Both the position numbers and the translations under genes were made by a program. Under the pieces are notes generated by a model, which saw nothing but the letters and a program-made list of their open reading frames with translations, had not been told where the DNA came from and did not search any database. From Pseudoips prasinana (Eukaryota; Arthropoda; Insecta; Lepidoptera; Nolidae), in assembly GCA_951640165.1 (NCBI GenBank), contig OX621234.1, positions 32,058,549-32,122,548 on the forward strand: DNA of 64,000 nt. The letters run 5' to 3'. This document shows, in pieces, positions 1 to 10,639 of the stretch. Position 1 is the first letter of the stretch. The number at the start of each line of letters is the position of its first letter.

Positions 1-213
1 TGTCTAACTTATAGAATGCCCCTCCCTTTTTTTAAAACGCATTAGAGGCAATTTGGATTTTTTTACAAGTTTTTAGCCAATAATTCTTTATCTAATAAAA
101 AATATTTTTAAGGAACACCATTGATTCCAAACCACGAATCAACTATAATATACCGAGTCACCTCTAAAAATATTAACCCAAATAAAAAGTTAAATTTTAA
201 ATGTAATACATAA

Positions 214-244
214 CAAATCTAAGATGGTTGCCATCTTAGATTTG
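214..244. repeat. Perfect short hairpin
   Basis: Inverted repeat with 14-bp perfect arms (caaatctaagatgg and its complement) around a 3-base loop. No function is assigned. It is probably the remnant of a small foldback element. Confidence 0.7.
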
Positions 245-418
245 CCCGCAATTCGTGATGTTCCATTTCAACTTGCTTTTTAACGTGTTTTGAAAGGTTT
301 CTGTTCAATCTATTTTGAGTCGGAATAATTAACATATACGGGCGAGATTGGCACGAAACGGTTACGTCTATAGACTATAATATAAGCCTACCAATAATTT
401 GCAATGCTATAATCAAAC

Positions 419-501
419 TTAAAAACCTTTAAAGTTCTTCTGACGCCTCAACATTCTCTTCAATTTCTTCCTCATCCTCTTTTCCCAAGCGATTTCAGCG
501 G
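419..501 (-). other. Possible alternative last exon of the RIIa-domain gene
   Basis: If the donor-like GTTAGT at 2292 is used, the open codon phase can be continued here in two ways. A good acceptor (tttacag, exon from 501) gives a basic tail ending at 419-421. A weaker acceptor (exon from 478) gives an acidic Glu-rich tail ending at 429-431. Both keep the phase. Only transcript data can decide whether either is real. Confidence 0.25.
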
Positions 502-976
502 CTGTAAAATGCACATTTAATTAAACAGTAGTAACTCCATCTCAATTATGCACAGAATCGGGGACTCCATTAGTAAAAACCTTTTTACCAGACATTATGC
601 AGACTCATGAATACTTGAATATCAACGGACCTGTACCTAGGTAATACCTCTCCTATCCTATTATATGCAGTCGCAGGTACGTTATGAAAGGCAATTAGCG
701 GGAATTATTCTATTTCAGAACGTGTAAGTAGGCGCGTAATTCCTTCAAAGTACTCTTTGACTATACGTTTCAAAGAGAACGGCTCCACGTTTATTGCGGT
801 ACACTTTGCTTTAATATTAAATTATGTTGATACTCACGTTTTGCATCATATAACAGTTCAGTTTTATTGTATCTTTTTTATTGATGAGCACTAATTGCTC
901 GTAATCTCGTAATTAGTGTCGTGCCCTAATGTACTTAAAGGCTCATTCATATAGCATTTTGTAAATGATTAAAAAG

Positions 977-1012
977 AATCTAAGTACGTACATCCGATTC
1001 GTACTTAGATTT
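977..1012. repeat. Short hairpin
   Basis: Arms of about 12 bp (aatctaagtacg and complement) around an 11-base loop. No function assigned. Confidence 0.5.
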
Positions 1013-1749
1013 TTGCCGATGGCCTTCCTTGTAAAACACTATTACGGTTTGCCTTTCAAATACATCACGGTTTACCGCTGTAAACCAGGGTCGATATTTT
1101 CATTTAGACTTTAAGCCTACGTTTAGCCTGCATATAAATTTATGCTGCAAAAACTAAACTTTTTTCTTTGATAGAAGCTAAATGGTACTTCAGAAGTTCA
1201 GACTAAGATTTATCTACATTCCAAGTTTTAGGTTAAGTAGTAGAAACGTGAAGAGGTGACAAACAAAGACACTGTCAATAATATGATATGAAGATTTATG
1301 TGCAAAGAATTAATAAACCATAATGAAAGCAAATGTTGTCTCTGAGTATTATTATATTTATGTTTGCTACTATTTGTATCAAAAACCATAATATGTGATA
1401 ATTGACAGTCAGTAAACCATTAGCCAGATTAAGTACCTAAGCGTGTGGTCCGGGTCAGTCTTTCTAAGGATACGTCAATCCAAAATTATAAACATCTTTA
1501 TAGTTTAAAATCTTTTTAGTTTCCATTAAAAGTTTTATACATATAGAAACCTCTTTTATTACATTTAAAGAATAAACAAACTTCTCAGTAATTCGCTACG
1601 ATAACGATGTTTTTATTAATTTTAGATTGGATTAGATTGTTTTTCCTTTTTAATTTAACGTGCCGCGTGAGCCTTAAGAGTCATTTCACATAGTCATTTT
1701 AGTCAAGATGAAATGTTACGAGCCGTGGGCATATTAGAAAATAATTAAC

Positions 1750-2035
1750 GCGTCGTTGCTGAGGCTCAGCCAAAATATCAAGGTTGCGGTCAACTTATTG
1801 CAGTACTGAGGATATGGCTTAATGGCACACGGTAAAAATCATGTTACTACGCAGACAGATATCTCGAAGACCGATACGTGTTCGAGAATTGCGTCGTCGC
1901 AATCGTGGTCGGCTTTCATAGGGTCGGGAGCATTTACCACGAAGTGATGAACAATGGCGCTGTACAACGATGAGTCCCGGTTTGGGTTTCATCCGGATTC
2001 ACGAAGAATATGAATTTGGTGAACTCCAAGGAGAA
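1750..2035 (+). pseudogene. Decayed Tc1-like transposase fragment
   Basis: A reading frame at 1954-2019 gives ALYNDESRFGFHPDSRRI, then a stop and IW. This matches the block around the second catalytic Asp of Tc1/mariner transposases (consensus like 'lfsDESRF...dgR.rVW'). Upstream, a degenerate frame with TTQTDISKTDTCSRIASSQ resembles the 'TTxxxDRxLxxxA' DNA-binding part of the same proteins. Frames are broken by stops and shifts, and no terminal inverted repeats were found. The fragment lies just 3' of the RIIa gene, or in its last intron if the alternative exon is used. Confidence 0.5.
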
Positions 2036-2287
2036 TTAGCTCTCCAGAGCACACACAGGAAAAGTTGAAAGTTCCAGTGAAAAGTTACTAAGGCGGATCA
2101 TACAGGGGCAGGAATTCGTCTAGGCGGATGAACTCAACTCGTTTAGATCCAAGGTAGCTTTATGTAAGAAATATGTCAATAAAAGTTCATACCCTGAGTC
2201 ATATAGGTTTCAGAAGAAAAAAGGTTAATTGAAGCAAAACATCTAATTGATAATAAAGTGATGATTACATAACTATCCAAATAAATA

Positions 2288-4048
2288 CTAACCTTGTCTC
2301 TCTTTCTCCAATATATTAAGTTCAAAAGCATGATAAGCATCCTGGAAGAGTTGAATTAAATCTTCTCGAATTTCGATAACAGGTATCTCCATTGCTTCTT
2401 CTACAGCCTTCTGAAGTTCCACATAAGCAGTGTCGTAAAGAATCATACCCTCATCCACATGGGCAAATATGGCTTTGTCAACCGTGTTGGATACAAGGGC
2501 AAAGAAAGTTTCAGAAATTGTAGGTTCAGGGGTGGGGATACGTTCTGTTGAATAAAAATAAGATCACTTACTTTTAACTGCTTAGTTGATGTCTTGCGAA
2601 ATCGTGCTCCCTAGCTATCGAGGTCATAGACCCGATGATGGCGATGAGTTGTTTTTTTTTTAATAGAAAAATGGTGGCGGATACTCAAGATAATAATGAT
2701 GGATGTAATTCCTGAGCAAATTATCATTGACAAATACCTATGTAATAAGGTGAGAAACTTGGAAATATAATTTTGAACATTTAAGTTTATAGGCATTATT
2801 CTTCAAGCACGGGGGTCTGACAAATTCAATTTTTTTATATTTCTAGAGCTATTACATACCTTCCAAATTACTTTGGATTTACATAATAAGTGGCAGTGAA
2901 TCGGTTCTACAATTTGAGAGTTACTATTATATGCCTCAGTCAGACACAAATACAAGAGTTAAAAGTTATATCATACGTTTTATTCCATAGTTTAAAATAT
3001 GTTGTTATTTACCTGGTGTTGGAAGGGTGGTGTCAGATGTAACCATTGATAAGAATGACGATGACATAGTGTTGATAGTAGATTCTGGTGTAACAGGAAT
3101 CTCCCATAATGGAGGTGGGTAATGTTGCAAAAGAGTATTATATATATCACGCTCTAAGTTTACATCCTTATATTCAAATGAAGGGCGTTCATCCTGAAAA
3201 GAGGTGGATGTTAAACTTTTACAAAAACGTTTCATCGTATTGTTATAGTCGTTTCCTTACGCATCTCGCCTCGCCCTTTGACTGTTTATAATTATAAGGT
3301 TAACCACATCATTGGTAAGACTTACCGTTACGTAAGGTCCACTAGATGGCAATTTTAGAACACGTCTAATATTTTTATCGAGTTCTTCAGCTGGTCGAGT
3401 GAAATATGTACCTGCTTGTTTAATTATATCCCTTATTGTCATCGTATGGGTCAAATTGGCTACGAACATCTTTTGCATGGCTATGATCTGTAAAGAGACA
3501 AGTTTCTTTACTTCTTAAATACTTTAGTTAGCTCGGTGTACCTGTAAAGTACGATTTGTCAAGTAACACTCTCAGTAACGGAATTAGTTCAAAGAACGGG
3601 GAAACATGTATATGGGAATGAATACAAAAATGACTTAAACACGCCATACACCTTTATTTACCAAATAAACCGTACCGTAGTATCGCGTGTTTCTATTTAA
3701 GAAAATGTATTCTTTTATTTACGCAATAAATGAAGAAATTTAAAAAACCCGACCTGGGCACCCTTATCACTAATGACAGCATACTGTAGAATACGGGCCG
3801 CGGCAGCCACAGATGTGCAAGAATACTTATACCAACTTAAAACGTCTGTTACAATTTTTATTAATGTTAGCAACATCTACCTCTGGGTGTTTCATGAGGT
3901 ACGCTTCTTGTTCACACTGTATGGTTTTGCTTAATCGTGTCACACATGCACTTTGGGCGGCAGTCAGTGCTTCGTTGTCGTGGTAAAGATAACCGTTGGC
4001 CGGCACGTCGGTTTTCTCCAAACCTTCTATATGTTTTGAGATCGGCAT
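2288..4048 (-). CDS. RIIa-domain (RIIAD1-like) protein, four exons
   Basis: Minus-strand gene with exons 4048-3881, 3487-3326, 3193-3013 and 2544-2288. Every junction has GT/AG and the codon phase is kept (0, 0, 1). The start ATG is at 4048. The simplest model stops at TAG 2288-2290, about 255 residues. Residues 25-95 match the RIIa dimerisation/docking-like domain of RIIAD1: 'EQEAYLMKHPE' followed by 'TMTIRDIIKQAGTYFTRP', comparable to the NEkYLrtHkEV...ILEFAADYFtdP pattern of the mammalian protein. The exon-3 and exon-4 part (Pro-rich linker, then helical 'TVDKAIFAHVDEGMILYDTA') is an extension not present in the short vertebrate protein. RIIa domains bind amphipathic helices of AKAP-like scaffolds, mostly in sperm flagella and cilia, so a flagellar role is inferred. 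The donor-like GTTAGT right after codon 254 means the C terminus could instead be spliced onward (see 419-501). Confidence 0.65.
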
Positions 4049-4560
4049 GACTTTCGAAATTAACTATCTCCTGGTGTATAAAAAATCTGTAGAATTCAGT
4101 GTCACTGACTGTCACATTGACGTTGACATGTAGGTTTAGTTTTTAGTAGGCGTGTTTTATTGTAACCAGTACTTCATCTTACCTTAATATGTCGAGTAGG
4201 GGGTCGTGTGAGGAGGAATCAAAGTACCAAAGACAACCGAAGTAGTATTTTTATGAAAAAATGGTAAACTATGCTAATCAATATTTTATTTATTTTTAAT
4301 AATTAATAAGTACTAATTCTAGTGCAATAAAATGTACACATATTTTGACATTACGGGTAGAATTGTGTAATCTATAATCTATAGGCCAAACAGCATGAAA
4401 ACATTAATCGCATAATATTCTTAAAAGCAGTAAAGGCACTTGTGGCCACTTGAGGGTTGCGAGTGTATCTACATTACCACCAGGTGACATGCTTGTTCTT
4501 TTGCGTTGCTATACAATAAAAAAGAAAATTTTCATAAAACTTAGTGAGTGAGTAATATTC
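4049..4560. other. Upstream flank of the RIIa gene
   Basis: This is the 5' flank of the minus-strand gene. It contains no clear TATA box or initiator I can defend. A fragment at 4478-4500 (caccaggtgacatgcttgtt) belongs to a dispersed repeat also glimpsed at 41320-41335 and, inverted, at 52106-52145. Confidence 0.4.
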
Positions 4561-4565
4561 AAATA

Positions 4566-4638
4566 GCAAAACCTAGACTTACTAAGGTTACACTTAATAG
4601 AGATTATTAAGTGTAACTTTAATAAGTATAGGTTTTGC
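4566..4638. repeat. 73-bp hairpin
   Basis: Inverted repeat with arms of about 34 bp (starting gcaaaacctagacttact), a few mismatches and a very small loop (agagat). The size resembles a precursor-microRNA hairpin or a minimal MITE. There is no evidence of expression. Confidence 0.65.
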
Positions 4639-4639
4639 C

Positions 4640-5998
4640 TCATACCTTAACTTAATATTAGGTAGTATCTTTCAGTTGAAAATACGTCCATTTACCATGT
4701 TTCTGTTTATACCATTGGCTTCTTTTGGCAAGAAAATAATAATATTTTTATAAAGCAGATTATATAATTGCTGAGCAAATTATCAATGACGAGTCTAAGT
4801 TTATAATACTATAGGACTTTATAGTTCATGTAATACTAGCTAAACCCTGCCACTCGTTGCTACGGCAAGATATGAAATTGATTGGAATGATAGTGCCGCC
4901 ATCTGTCGAAGATTGGTCTAACTACAACTCAGAAAATTTCGTGGGCAATTTTCAATACTTTGCTGAAAATCTTAACATGTGATAAAATGCTTTGTTTACG
5001 ATTAAATGATATGTTGTTCTATAATATCACAAAGGTCTAGAAAATAATTATGTTTTTGAAGTTAAATTCTTGTAAAAAATATATATGTAATGTGCCATGT
5101 GCCATGTTGGAGTAAAATGAAACTCAGATCGTGGAAATAACCCAACAATTTTAGTCAAATAGTGAATGCAGTAAAGAATAATAATAAAATATTTAATTTT
5201 CTTAAATATAAACACAGTTGGATTACATTGAACTGGTCTCGAGTTAGTTTAAATAGTGTATCAGATACATACACTATTTAAACTAACTCTAATTGTATTT
5301 AACTGGAAGATACGTAGATACGAAGATCGTAGGAAATCTGCATTTAATTTGATTGTTTTTTTTTTATTATTTATTTAAGGATCGTCAACGTTACATACAC
5401 TCATGCAGTTATAAGACACGTACATACTTAAAAATAATTGTGCTGCAACACTTAAAGACGACCACAGCATTAAAATTTTACATTATTAAAGTTAATTACA
5501 ATAAATTAATTAAAAACTTGCGCTAATTACAAAAACAAGCCATAAACAATAAACATTGAAACGCGACAAAAAGTAACATGAAAAGCAGAACACGGACAAA
5601 TATTAATCTACAGACACAGTTTCAGCTACATTTACCTATATATTACGAGCATAAACACGTCACTTCTGGTTGGACGAGTTTTTTATAAAGCGCTGTAAGA
5701 ACAAGAGGGTTAATCAAAGTGTTTATGACGAACGACTACCTATTATCATATTGACCTCGCTCTATCTTACTTAACCCAGACATTACGAGCATCACAATTT
5801 CACTCCGATGGACCTCTGTCCCTTGTAAAGTGCTGTAGTAAGAAGCTTTTTAATCTTTTAGTAGTAACTTTTTTATATTTCTTTTTGATAATGCATTGGG
5901 AATAGTTTTTTTAGTAGTACCATAAAAAAGAGATAGACTAAATATAGTCTATGATTCGAAAACAAAATAAAGAGCATAATAAATTTCTAAAAAAGCGT
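4640..5998. other. Gene-free intergenic DNA
   Basis: AT-rich sequence without supported coding. It holds a perfect hairpin at 5241-5289. A motif near 4771-4790 (ctgagcaaattatcaatgac) is repeated almost exactly at 2713-2732, so the two loci share a small dispersed repeat. Confidence 0.55.
5241..5289. repeat. Perfect hairpin, 20-bp arms
   Basis: Arm gagttagtttaaatagtgta and its exact complement around a 9-base loop. No function assigned. Confidence 0.7.
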
Positions 5999-6237
5999 TA
6001 TATTTATAATCATCATCATCATCATCATTACAGCTAAAATAAGTCCACTGCTGGACAAGCCTCCCTCAAGAATCATCTTGAGGGGATATGCCATAATCGC
6101 CACGCTTGGCAGGCGGGTTGGCGATCGCAGTATGACGGTCGTAGTACTCAGAAGGAAGCTGCTTCCTGTCCTCTGGTAGATATTCCCTCGGGTCGACTTC
6201 TACGCCCCCCACGGGATGAGATGGGGTGATGATATTC
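5999..6237 (-). mobile_element. RTE-tailed short retroelement (family D)
   Basis: Contains an ATC microsatellite (from 6008), then 'ccactgctggac', a Gly/Cys-free GC-rich body with 'gcgatcgcagtatgacggtc', and ends at 'cccacgggatgagatgggg'. The same body occurs in the opposite orientation at 17535-17720 and 18355-18580, and as pieces at 34187-34250 and 35930-36050. The ATC tail and the 'ccactgctggac' box are shared with the 3' ends of RTE-like LINEs in this window. It may therefore be a short element mobilised by, or derived from, an RTE LINE. Confidence 0.6.
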
Positions 6238-6929
6238 TGATTCTAATATATTTATAATGCCCCAAGAAAAATGTTTCATAGACGACGCTTGTATAGTTCG
6301 TTGAAGAATGCAATAAAACTGAAAAATTACGAGATTTATACAACATAGCTATTCAAAAATTTAAACTACGTAGATATATTGAACTAACAGGCTGAGGACT
6401 CACTAAACAATAGTTTCACAATATAATTCGTGCATTATTTTATATTATGCACAGGAACAGAAGCATAATGAGTGTTTAAATTGTTCAGGTATGATGAAAT
6501 AGGTACCCTTGATAATTTAGAGACATTCTGCTTTAATACCACTTTTTAGCAGCAATTTTAGCTAGTAAATACCTGGGTATATGTTTCAAGTGAAGGTGAT
6601 ACCTAAATAATTGTAAAATTTTGGCATCAGTGTAACAGAGTCTTAATTCTCTATGATTTTATCACAGAAAATTGCGGTATTTTTCATATATCTAAATTTT
6701 GTTTTGTGTACTCATTTCTAAAACATCTCTTGTTTTAAATGGTTATTATGTAAATGTGCTATTCAAGCTGCAGATAGGGATGACCTTATCTTTAGCTTTA
6801 ACGCCTGATTGATTGATATTATTGATGCACTTTGATTTGTTATATAACGAAATTCCTCTGGTTTATTTCACAATTTATGGTGGGTCTGCTCCAACTATTC
6901 CTTACATCTAGTTTTTTATTAAAGGGTCA

Positions 6930-6976
6930 TGCTGTATCGGGTGCCCCGTCATCGTTGTGGGGCACATTATACAGCA
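6930..6976. repeat. Imperfect hairpin
   Basis: Arms tgctgtatcgggtgcccc and tgctgtataatgtgcccc (complement) with an 11-base loop. It lies in AT-rich DNA between two repeats. Confidence 0.5.
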
Positions 6977-7139
6977 GGTACTTTTATTTGAACAATTTAC
7001 CGCGGTAAATAAATTATATTATAAAATAAATTTAAAATAAAGATTTATTTCAAATTTATTTTAAGGAAAACATTTTTTTAATGAGACATGTAGCTAGAAA
7101 AGCGGAATCATTAATTTTCTAGCTACTCCTTCTTTCTTT

Positions 7140-7290
7140 AAGATTAAATTTATTGCGGGATCCAAGCCAGTTCTAGCGATTTCCACCTGAATCTCACCGC
7201 TCAGTGGCATTTCATTGTGTACCACTGTTGATCCTGGCTTACAGCAGTTGCAGTGGTGGGTAAGAGTGGGTAAAAGGCACCTTTGTTTCG
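7140..7290 (-). repeat. Dispersed repeat, inverted copy at 62660-62790
   Basis: The block 'gatcctggcttacagcagtt' with 'gcagtggtgggtaagagtgg' recurs in reverse complement near 62695-62740 ('cttacccaccactgcaactc', 'gtaagccaggatc', 'cagtggcactcaatgaaatg'). It is an interspersed repeat of unknown class, probably the end of a retroelement. Confidence 0.55.
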
Positions 7291-7448
7291 AAAATCTGAC
7301 TATTCAATAAAATTACTAGACCACATTAATGTCTTTATCTCGTGGTAAATTGTGTAAGCCAATTTATTGAGAAAAATAAGGAAGCTTGGTATCTACTGTG
7401 GCATCAGAAATGATAAAAATTAACGTTTAAATTGTTCCTTCATCTATT

Positions 7449-7806
7449 TGTTATGATTTCCAAATAATTGGTAACATTTTTGGTGATTTGTTTACTTAAA
7501 AAGGTATGATTTTGCTTTGTATTTAATTTAATATTTATTAAAAGGATATAATCTGCCTAAAAGAGGTGAATGAGCGGAATGGCCGATGCATTCAGTTCAT
7601 TCCCGTTCATGACATTCAAAATGGTCGCTAGTTCGGTCGGCAGTTCTTAGCGAGCGCTCGAACCGAAGGTTGTTAACAAGTGTTGTATATTGTTTGTATC
7701 TACAGAAGTGATTTAATTTAGTTAACGTTTGCTAAGTGTTGTAATTGTGCAATCCTGATGAGTTGAATAAACATATATGGTTGCTGAATAACGTGTTTTC
7801 TTATCA
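7449..7806 (+). repeat. 5' long terminal repeat
   Basis: 358 bp, TGTTATGATT...TTATCA, essentially identical to 13981-14338. The sequence directly after it (tctcagaagtggaaa) is where a primer-binding site should lie. I could not assign the tRNA. Confidence 0.85.
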
Positions 7807-8011
7807 TCTCAGAAGTGGAAATTACCCAGGAAAAAGGTATGTAGACCATATTTAAAAATAAAACAAAGATATAATATGACTAAACCGCTTGTAATTGGTC
7901 ATACTTGAAAATAATTGTTAAATAATCACCACGTTCAGGGGTTTGTCTGTAGGCATAAAGCAATTTTATGGATTCAAGGCTTTGTTTTATATCCAAATAA
8001 ATGTTAATTGC

Positions 8012-8413
8012 GCATTACCCATACGGTCAGGGCAACTCTCTGATAATGGATTATGCTATGTAAACTGTGATTTATAAACTTGGGCGCGGGTACGTGGCCG
8101 GGGCTACTCTCTGGCAGTACTAATAAGCACACATTGTTGTATATAGCATTACCCATGCGGTCAGGGCAACTCTTTGATAATGGATTGTGCTGTGTAAACT
8201 GTGTTATATAAACGTGGGCGCGGGTACGTGGCCGGGGCTACTCTCTGGCAGTACTAATAAGCACACATTGTTGTATATAGCATTACCCATGCGGTCAGGG
8301 CAACTCTCTGATAATGGATTGTGCTGTGTAAACTGTGTTATATAACCGTGGGCGTGGGTACGTGGCCGGGGCTTCTCCCTGGCAGTGCTAATAAGCACAC
8401 ATTATTGTATATA
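8012..8413 (+). repeat. Tandem array, 3 x 134 bp
   Basis: Copies start at 8012, 8146 and 8280, with exact 134-bp spacing. Each unit is an internal dimer: 'cggtcagggcaactctctga' is echoed about 67 bp later by 'cgtggccggggctactctct'. It lies in the LTR element's 5' interior. The period is not a multiple of 3, so it is not a coding repeat. Confidence 0.85.
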
Positions 8414-8903
8414 GTGGCCGAAAGTATTGTGTGCGTTCGAGATGGATAAAATTAAATTTTGATACCTTTATGACTACATCCATAAACTTCTTGGAATATT
8501 TAAATGGAAATCGTTGAATATATTTATTTGATGGAATGGTTAAATTACAAGCACCATTATGTAGATTTTATATTTTGGTTACTTAAATTACTGCTATGAT
8601 TATTTATTTTATCTATACTTTTATACTAATATTATAAAGAGGAAACGTTGGTGAGTTTGTGAGATGGTGTCGTTGTAAGGGATAATCTCTGGATCTACTG
8701 AACCGGTTCTTAAAATTATTTAACCAATAGAAAGCTACGTTGTTGTGGAGTGTCATAGAATATGACTCATCATCATTACTTATATTAATCTTGAAGTATT
8801 ACGCGGGACAAACGGGCAGGGACAAAAATACTTATAATGCGGAACGATGTCCGCGGGTACTGCTAGTGGACAAATACAGTGAGAATTTTGACCAGTTTTG
8901 TTT

Positions 8904-9300
8904 GGGGGCGTACTATGTAACTTTGATGGTTAATTAAGTTAGTAGGTATCTCACTGGATGTTGAGCGGGATACTAGGCGTTGGATAAAGTTAGTTAGGGG
9001 GCGTACTATGTGACTTCGCTGGTTAATTGAGTGAGTAGGTATCTCACTGGATGGTGGACGGGATGCTAGTCATCGGACAAAGTTAGTTTGGGGGCGTACT
9101 ATGTGCCTTCGCTGGTTAATTGAATGAGTAGGTATCTCACTGGATGATGGAAGGGTTAATAGTCCTCGGATAAAGTTAGTTTGGAAGCGTACTATGTGCC
9201 TTCGCTGGTTAATTGCGTGAGTAGGTATCTCACTGGATGGATGATGAGCGGGTCGCTAGTCGTCGGATAAAGTTATTTAGTGGGTTTACTATATGGATAC
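8904..9300 (+). repeat. Tandem array, about 4.3 x 93 bp
   Basis: Units begin at 'gggggcgtactatgt' at 8904, 8997, 9090 and 9183. A degenerate fifth start at 9280 follows a 97-bp unit that has an extra ggat. Each carries 'gagtaggtatctcactggat'. It is unrelated in sequence to the 134-bp array and also non-coding. Confidence 0.85.
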
Positions 9301-10639
9301 ACTGGAGTTTTGGATAGTTATGGTTATTGCTGGTAGTTGAGTGTGTCACTAGTTGTCAAATAAAGTGTCCTATGAATGCTTACAACAGTCTATGCTAATC
9401 AAAACAAGTGATCTGGTCAATGAGTAGTTTACTCGATAAAATTTAGCCAATTTTATTTATTTTTGTTGTTACATATGAAACGTTTAGAAGACTTTTACTG
9501 TGTTGAGAACTGAAAGAAAAGAACTGAAAGACTGTGTTGATTTTGTCTATGTTTTGAATAGAATGATTCTGTACCTCTGTTATGATTTACTGGATTTAAA
9601 CTATTTATTTATTGTAACATGATTATGAATGGATTATGTCGCGGAGAATGTATATGTTTCAGTGAGATGATGATGACTACTGATGATGAAGCTGGTGCTC
9701 CTCCTGATACACCACGGAGATCTCAAAAAAGTATGGTTAAACTACGAAGTTGAAAAGTGAAATAGTTCAAGTGAAGAAGTGGTGTCTAAAGATTTTCTGA
9801 ACATGGTTAAAGTTAGCTGGTTTAGCAAAGAGATTGTTTGGAGCTTCGCTAACAGTTGTTTTTAGTTCAGGTGAGTGGCAAGTTAAACTCATGAAGGCTT
9901 TTCCCAGTGAATAAAATTACGGTAGACTTTTAGAATAAATGTTAAATCTTGTTTCACGTGATGATGAAAGTCTTCGTTAATATTTTTATGATAAGTTATT
10001 TTATGTTAAATTTATTATTAATAAACCCCATTATTATAGTAAAATTTGTGGAAGAACGGCTGTCTGTGTATACAGTATTAATGATAGTTCAGTGAGAAAT
10101 AAGGCACGGGCACAGAATAGTTCTGAGTCGTAAGATTTACTTTTCTTTCTTACTTCCCAAAACCCTCAACCACTACTTAATGGTAAATTTCGCGGGCATG
10201 GTGATAAGTTCAAAGTTCCATGTTAATTTGCAACTAAGATTTGTACAGATCTTAATTAGGTACAAATTGGAGATAGTGGCCTTTTACAGGCGTTGCCACT
10301 ATAATTATAATATAATATTTTACAACCTTTAATAATATATCAATAATTATATAAAACAATTGGAATAACAACGACACTATTTAATCTAAATAAATACTTA
10401 AATATGTAAATAATTATTGAAACATAATCTTAAAATAAGTTTATATAAACTTGGATTTGACTTACTGGATAATTGATTAAAACATCGTTAGTATTTTTGA
10501 TTACTGGTTCATATTGCATTATGGGAAGGGTTATATACAGGATTAGGAATTGGTCAAGATTGGTTGAATTGTGATTTCAATTATAAGATTTTGATAAAGA
10601 AGTGTCTTTAGTCGCCGTATTAAAGAGTTTACTTGAGAT

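Larger units (their letters stand above)
1..2287. other. Gene-free tract downstream of the RIIa gene
   Basis: AT-rich DNA with no convincing conserved coding sequence of its own. It holds two short hairpins (214-244 and 977-1012), a decayed Tc1-like transposase fragment (about 1750-2035), and a possible alternative last exon of the RIIa-domain gene (419-501 or 429-478, minus strand). Confidence 0.6.

Noticed and set aside
8012..9300. CRISPR-like regular repeats
   Set aside because: Contiguous tandem repeats with no unique spacers, in eukaryotic DNA.
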